Source: JASLQO01 sp002327525
GTDB lineage: Bacteria; Pseudomonadota; Gammaproteobacteria; Pseudomonadales; Azotimanducaceae
Reading direction: 5' to 3'
Length of the DNA: 64,000 bases
NCBI GenBank assembly: GCA_030744435.1
Contig: JASLQO010000032.1
Location: forward strand, 62,001 to 126,000
Below, one piece after another: positions 62,375 to 64,000 of this stretch (positions are counted from its first letter, which is position 1; each line of letters begins with the position of its first letter). The notes under the pieces are model-generated. The model saw only the letters and a program-made list of their open reading frames with translations, was not told the origin of the DNA and searched no databases. The position numbers and the translations under genes were made by a program.

Positions 62375-63041
62375 CTATTCTAGCTTCTTGAACAGTAACA
62401 TAAAACGGTCGGTGTTTCCCGCCACGGAGTGTCTTCCCACCTCGTAGCACAATTCGTCGTCCGCACGGTAGTGGAGATCGCTGGAGGCCACCAGCTGAAA
62501 GCCGATTTCATGTATCTCCTATCTCCCGGGTCATGATCACCGGATACATTCACCGCCAGTTTTCGGTGCTCTCACCCTGCATGTGCCGGCCGGTGTGAAG
62601 TTGTGCAAATTGCGGAACGTGAGCACCATGTCCATGCCCTCGGTATCGAACGTGAGACCCTCGATAGGCCGGCCACCCGTTTGAATTCACCCACCGCAGG
62701 AATCACTTCGATGCGGTCGAAGCCGGGCCGGCCGATGAGGTTGGTCTCCACGTACTGTGTGCCGATGGAACAAACAGCTTTCCGCCGTCGTGTAGAAGTG
62801 GCGCGAGCAGCCGCGTGTACCAGCCGCCACCCGGAAGTAGTTCCAGCACCCGCCTCGGGAGTGACGCCGAAAAAACCAACGTCTAGACGAGCTTGCGGTT
62901 AGCGTCGCATTCTCGGCCGGCGGCAGGGAGCGATTCGGCCGCCATGGCCTCTCCCAGGGTTTCGATGATATCTGCGGTGGCATCTGCGCAGATCGCGAGA
63001 CTCACGAAAAGGGTGAGTGTGATGACGAGCGCTTTATTCAT
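62375..63041 (-). pseudogene. SAM-dependent methyltransferase pseudogene with signal peptide
   Basis: From ATG 63041 there is a signal peptide (MNKALVITLTLFVSLAICAD), then ECDANRKLV and a stop at about 62883. Downstream in shifting frames are RVLELLPGGGWYTRLLAPLLHD, QYVETNLIGRPGFDRIEVIPA, DTEGMDMVLTFRNLHNF and finally FQLVASSDLHYRADDELCYEVG to a TAG at 62375. These blocks are the typical order of an exported class I methyltransferase of proteobacteria. At least four frameshifts or small deletions are present, so it is dead. The 60 bp before it (62318-62374) are very AT-rich. Confidence 0.8.
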
Positions 63042-63067
63042 TCTAACTGCGTTGTTTCAGAGGTTTC

Positions 63068-64000
63068 TCAACGGTTCGGTCCACGATTCATCGGGTACGG
63101 CTGCCACCGCTCCAGTTCGACACGCGGTAACACCGTTGGATTGACACAGCTCATGGGCCAGCGGTTTCTGAGCACCAGCGTGACCTCACGTCCGACCCGA
63201 CGCCGCGTCTCCGGCCGCATGCGGGTAGTGGCTGAGGCAACGTGAGGTGTGACGATCACGTTTTCCATGGCCAGCAGCGGATTGTCGAGCTCGGGCGGTT
63301 CCTGCTCCAGCACGTCGAGGCCGGCGGCAGCGATGGTGCCGGATTGCAAGGCAGTGATCAGGTCGACTTCGTTGATGATGGGGCCGCGTGCGGTATTCAC
63401 CACGACGGCGGAGTCCTTCATGCGCGCAAAGGCAGCGGCATCCACCAGATGTCGGGTTTCCGCGTTCAGGGGAGCATGTACGGAGAGATAGTCCGAACGT
63501 TCGAGCAGCTCGTTGAAGCTCACGGGCTCTACGCCCGCCTCGCTGATGGTCAGTTCACTGACATATGGATCGTGAGCGATGACATTCATGCCGAACGCGG
63601 CCGCGCGCCGGGCGGTACAGCGGGCCACGTTGCCGAAGGCGAGCAATCCAATGGTCTGGCCCATGAGTCTCGGCACGCGATTGAGCAGGGGCCGGCCCTG
63701 ATACCAGTCCTCGGATGCGGCCATGCGATTTATGACTTTGATTCGCCTTGCGGCGGAGAGCAGCAACATGAGCGCGTGATCGGCGACTTCTTCGATAAAC
63801 ACGTCCGGAACGTTGGTGACCACGATACCCGCCCGCGTTGCAGCGTCGATATCGACCATGTCCACGCCGACGCTACCCACTCCGATCACCACGCACTTCT
63901 CAAGCTGCGAGATGATCTGTTCATCTATTCGGATGCCCCAGCCGGTGATGACAGCGTCTGCCTGACGTGCGCCTTCTGCAAAACTCTCGGGTGTCGCACC
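63068..64000 (-). CDS. D-2-hydroxyacid dehydrogenase (partial, runs off the window)
   Basis: The frame is open from the window edge to a stop at 63068, so the N-terminus lies outside. It has the NAD-binding region TIGLLAFGNVARC, then NTARGPIIN with the Arg, LEQEPPE with the Glu and VTPHVASATTR with the His, which are the catalytic residues of this family. The loop AFGNVA lacks two of the usual glycines. Related proteins reduce 2-oxoacids such as glyoxylate or hydroxypyruvate. An internal GTG at 63892 is not the start, because homologous sequence extends upstream to the edge. Confidence 0.88.
   Translation of the reverse strand, partial: GATPESFAEGARQADAVITGWGIRIDEQIISQLEKCVVIGVGSVGVDMVDIDAATRAGIVVTNVPDVFIEEVADHALMLLLSAARRIKVINRMAASEDWYQGRPLLNRVPRLMGQTIGLLAFGNVARCTARRAAAFGMNVIAHDPYVSELTISEAGVEPVSFNELLERSDYLSVHAPLNAETRHLVDAAAFARMKDSAVVVNTARGPIINEVDLITALQSGTIAAAGLDVLEQEPPELDNPLLAMENVIVTPHVASATTRMRPETRRRVGREVTLVLRNRWPMSCVNPTVLPRVELERWQPYPMNRGPNR

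Noticed and set aside
11017..63041. Blanket explanation of all broken genes as sequencing errors
   Set aside because: Large deletions (SDR, phoU, DUF1631) and multiple lesions in one gene cannot be base-call errors, although the single-base cases at 38.8, 40.7 and 55.2 kb might be.
1..64000. CRISPR arrays, insertion sequences, prophage, toxin-antitoxin pairs
   Set aside because: No regular spacer repeats, transposases, integrases, att-like repeats at the tRNA genes or toxin-like pairs were seen.

Overview
The window comes from a gammaproteobacterial chromosome, by eye fairly GC-rich. The evidence is gene order: exbB-exbD-msbA/lpxK-kdsB, murB next to rne, rluC, yceD-rpmF-fabD-fabG-acpP-fabF-mltG-tmk-holB-pilZ-tatD, and a GacA/UvrY-type regulator followed by uvrC, pgsA and tRNA genes. 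The PilZ protein, the RNase E N-terminus and an E. coli-type LexA box fit the same group. No prophage, insertion sequence, CRISPR array or rRNA was seen.

Layout. 0.1-6.2 kb: a PilZ/Nudix-like protein divergent from clpB, an apparently SOS-controlled small ORF, galU, and a D-threonine-aldolase-like enzyme. 6.3-18.4 kb: envelope genes (ExbB/ExbD, an in-frame MsbA-LpxK fusion, KdsB, MurB), AlkB, RNase E with a long 5' region, RluC and a Maf nucleotidase. 18.5-26.5 kb: fatty-acid synthesis genes (without plsX, fabH or pabC), then mltG-tmk-holB-pilZ-tatD. 26.5-31.2 kb: a minus-strand peptidase cluster (PepQ, DPP4-like, GNAT) plus a decayed yjdF-like gene. 31.3-41.5 kb: accessory catabolic genes, including a three-subunit molybdenum hydroxylase with a MoaD-like protein, a porin, a sugar kinase, a HAD hydrolase and SDR enzymes, with several broken genes. 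42.0-47.2 kb: a complete second TonB system (DUF3450, two ExbB, ExbD, TonB, TPR). 47.3-58.8 kb: riboflavin synthase, PilZ, pyrF, xthA, a histidine kinase, gcdH, the uvrY-uvrC-pgsA block and three tRNAs. 58.9-64.0 kb: sulfotransferase, CaiB-type CoA-transferase, beta-lactamase-fold hydrolase, a ruined methyltransferase and a D-2-hydroxyacid dehydrogenase cut by the window edge.

Three themes stand out. First, many accessory genes carry frameshifts, nonsense codons or deletions, while nearly all housekeeping genes are intact. Second, several genes have a -10-like hexamer ending only 6-10 nt before the start codon and no Shine-Dalgarno, suggesting leaderless transcripts. Third, there are unusual gene architectures: the MsbA-LpxK fusion, PilZ joined to a degenerate Nudix-like domain, and a LexA box placed over the -35 region of a small unknown gene.
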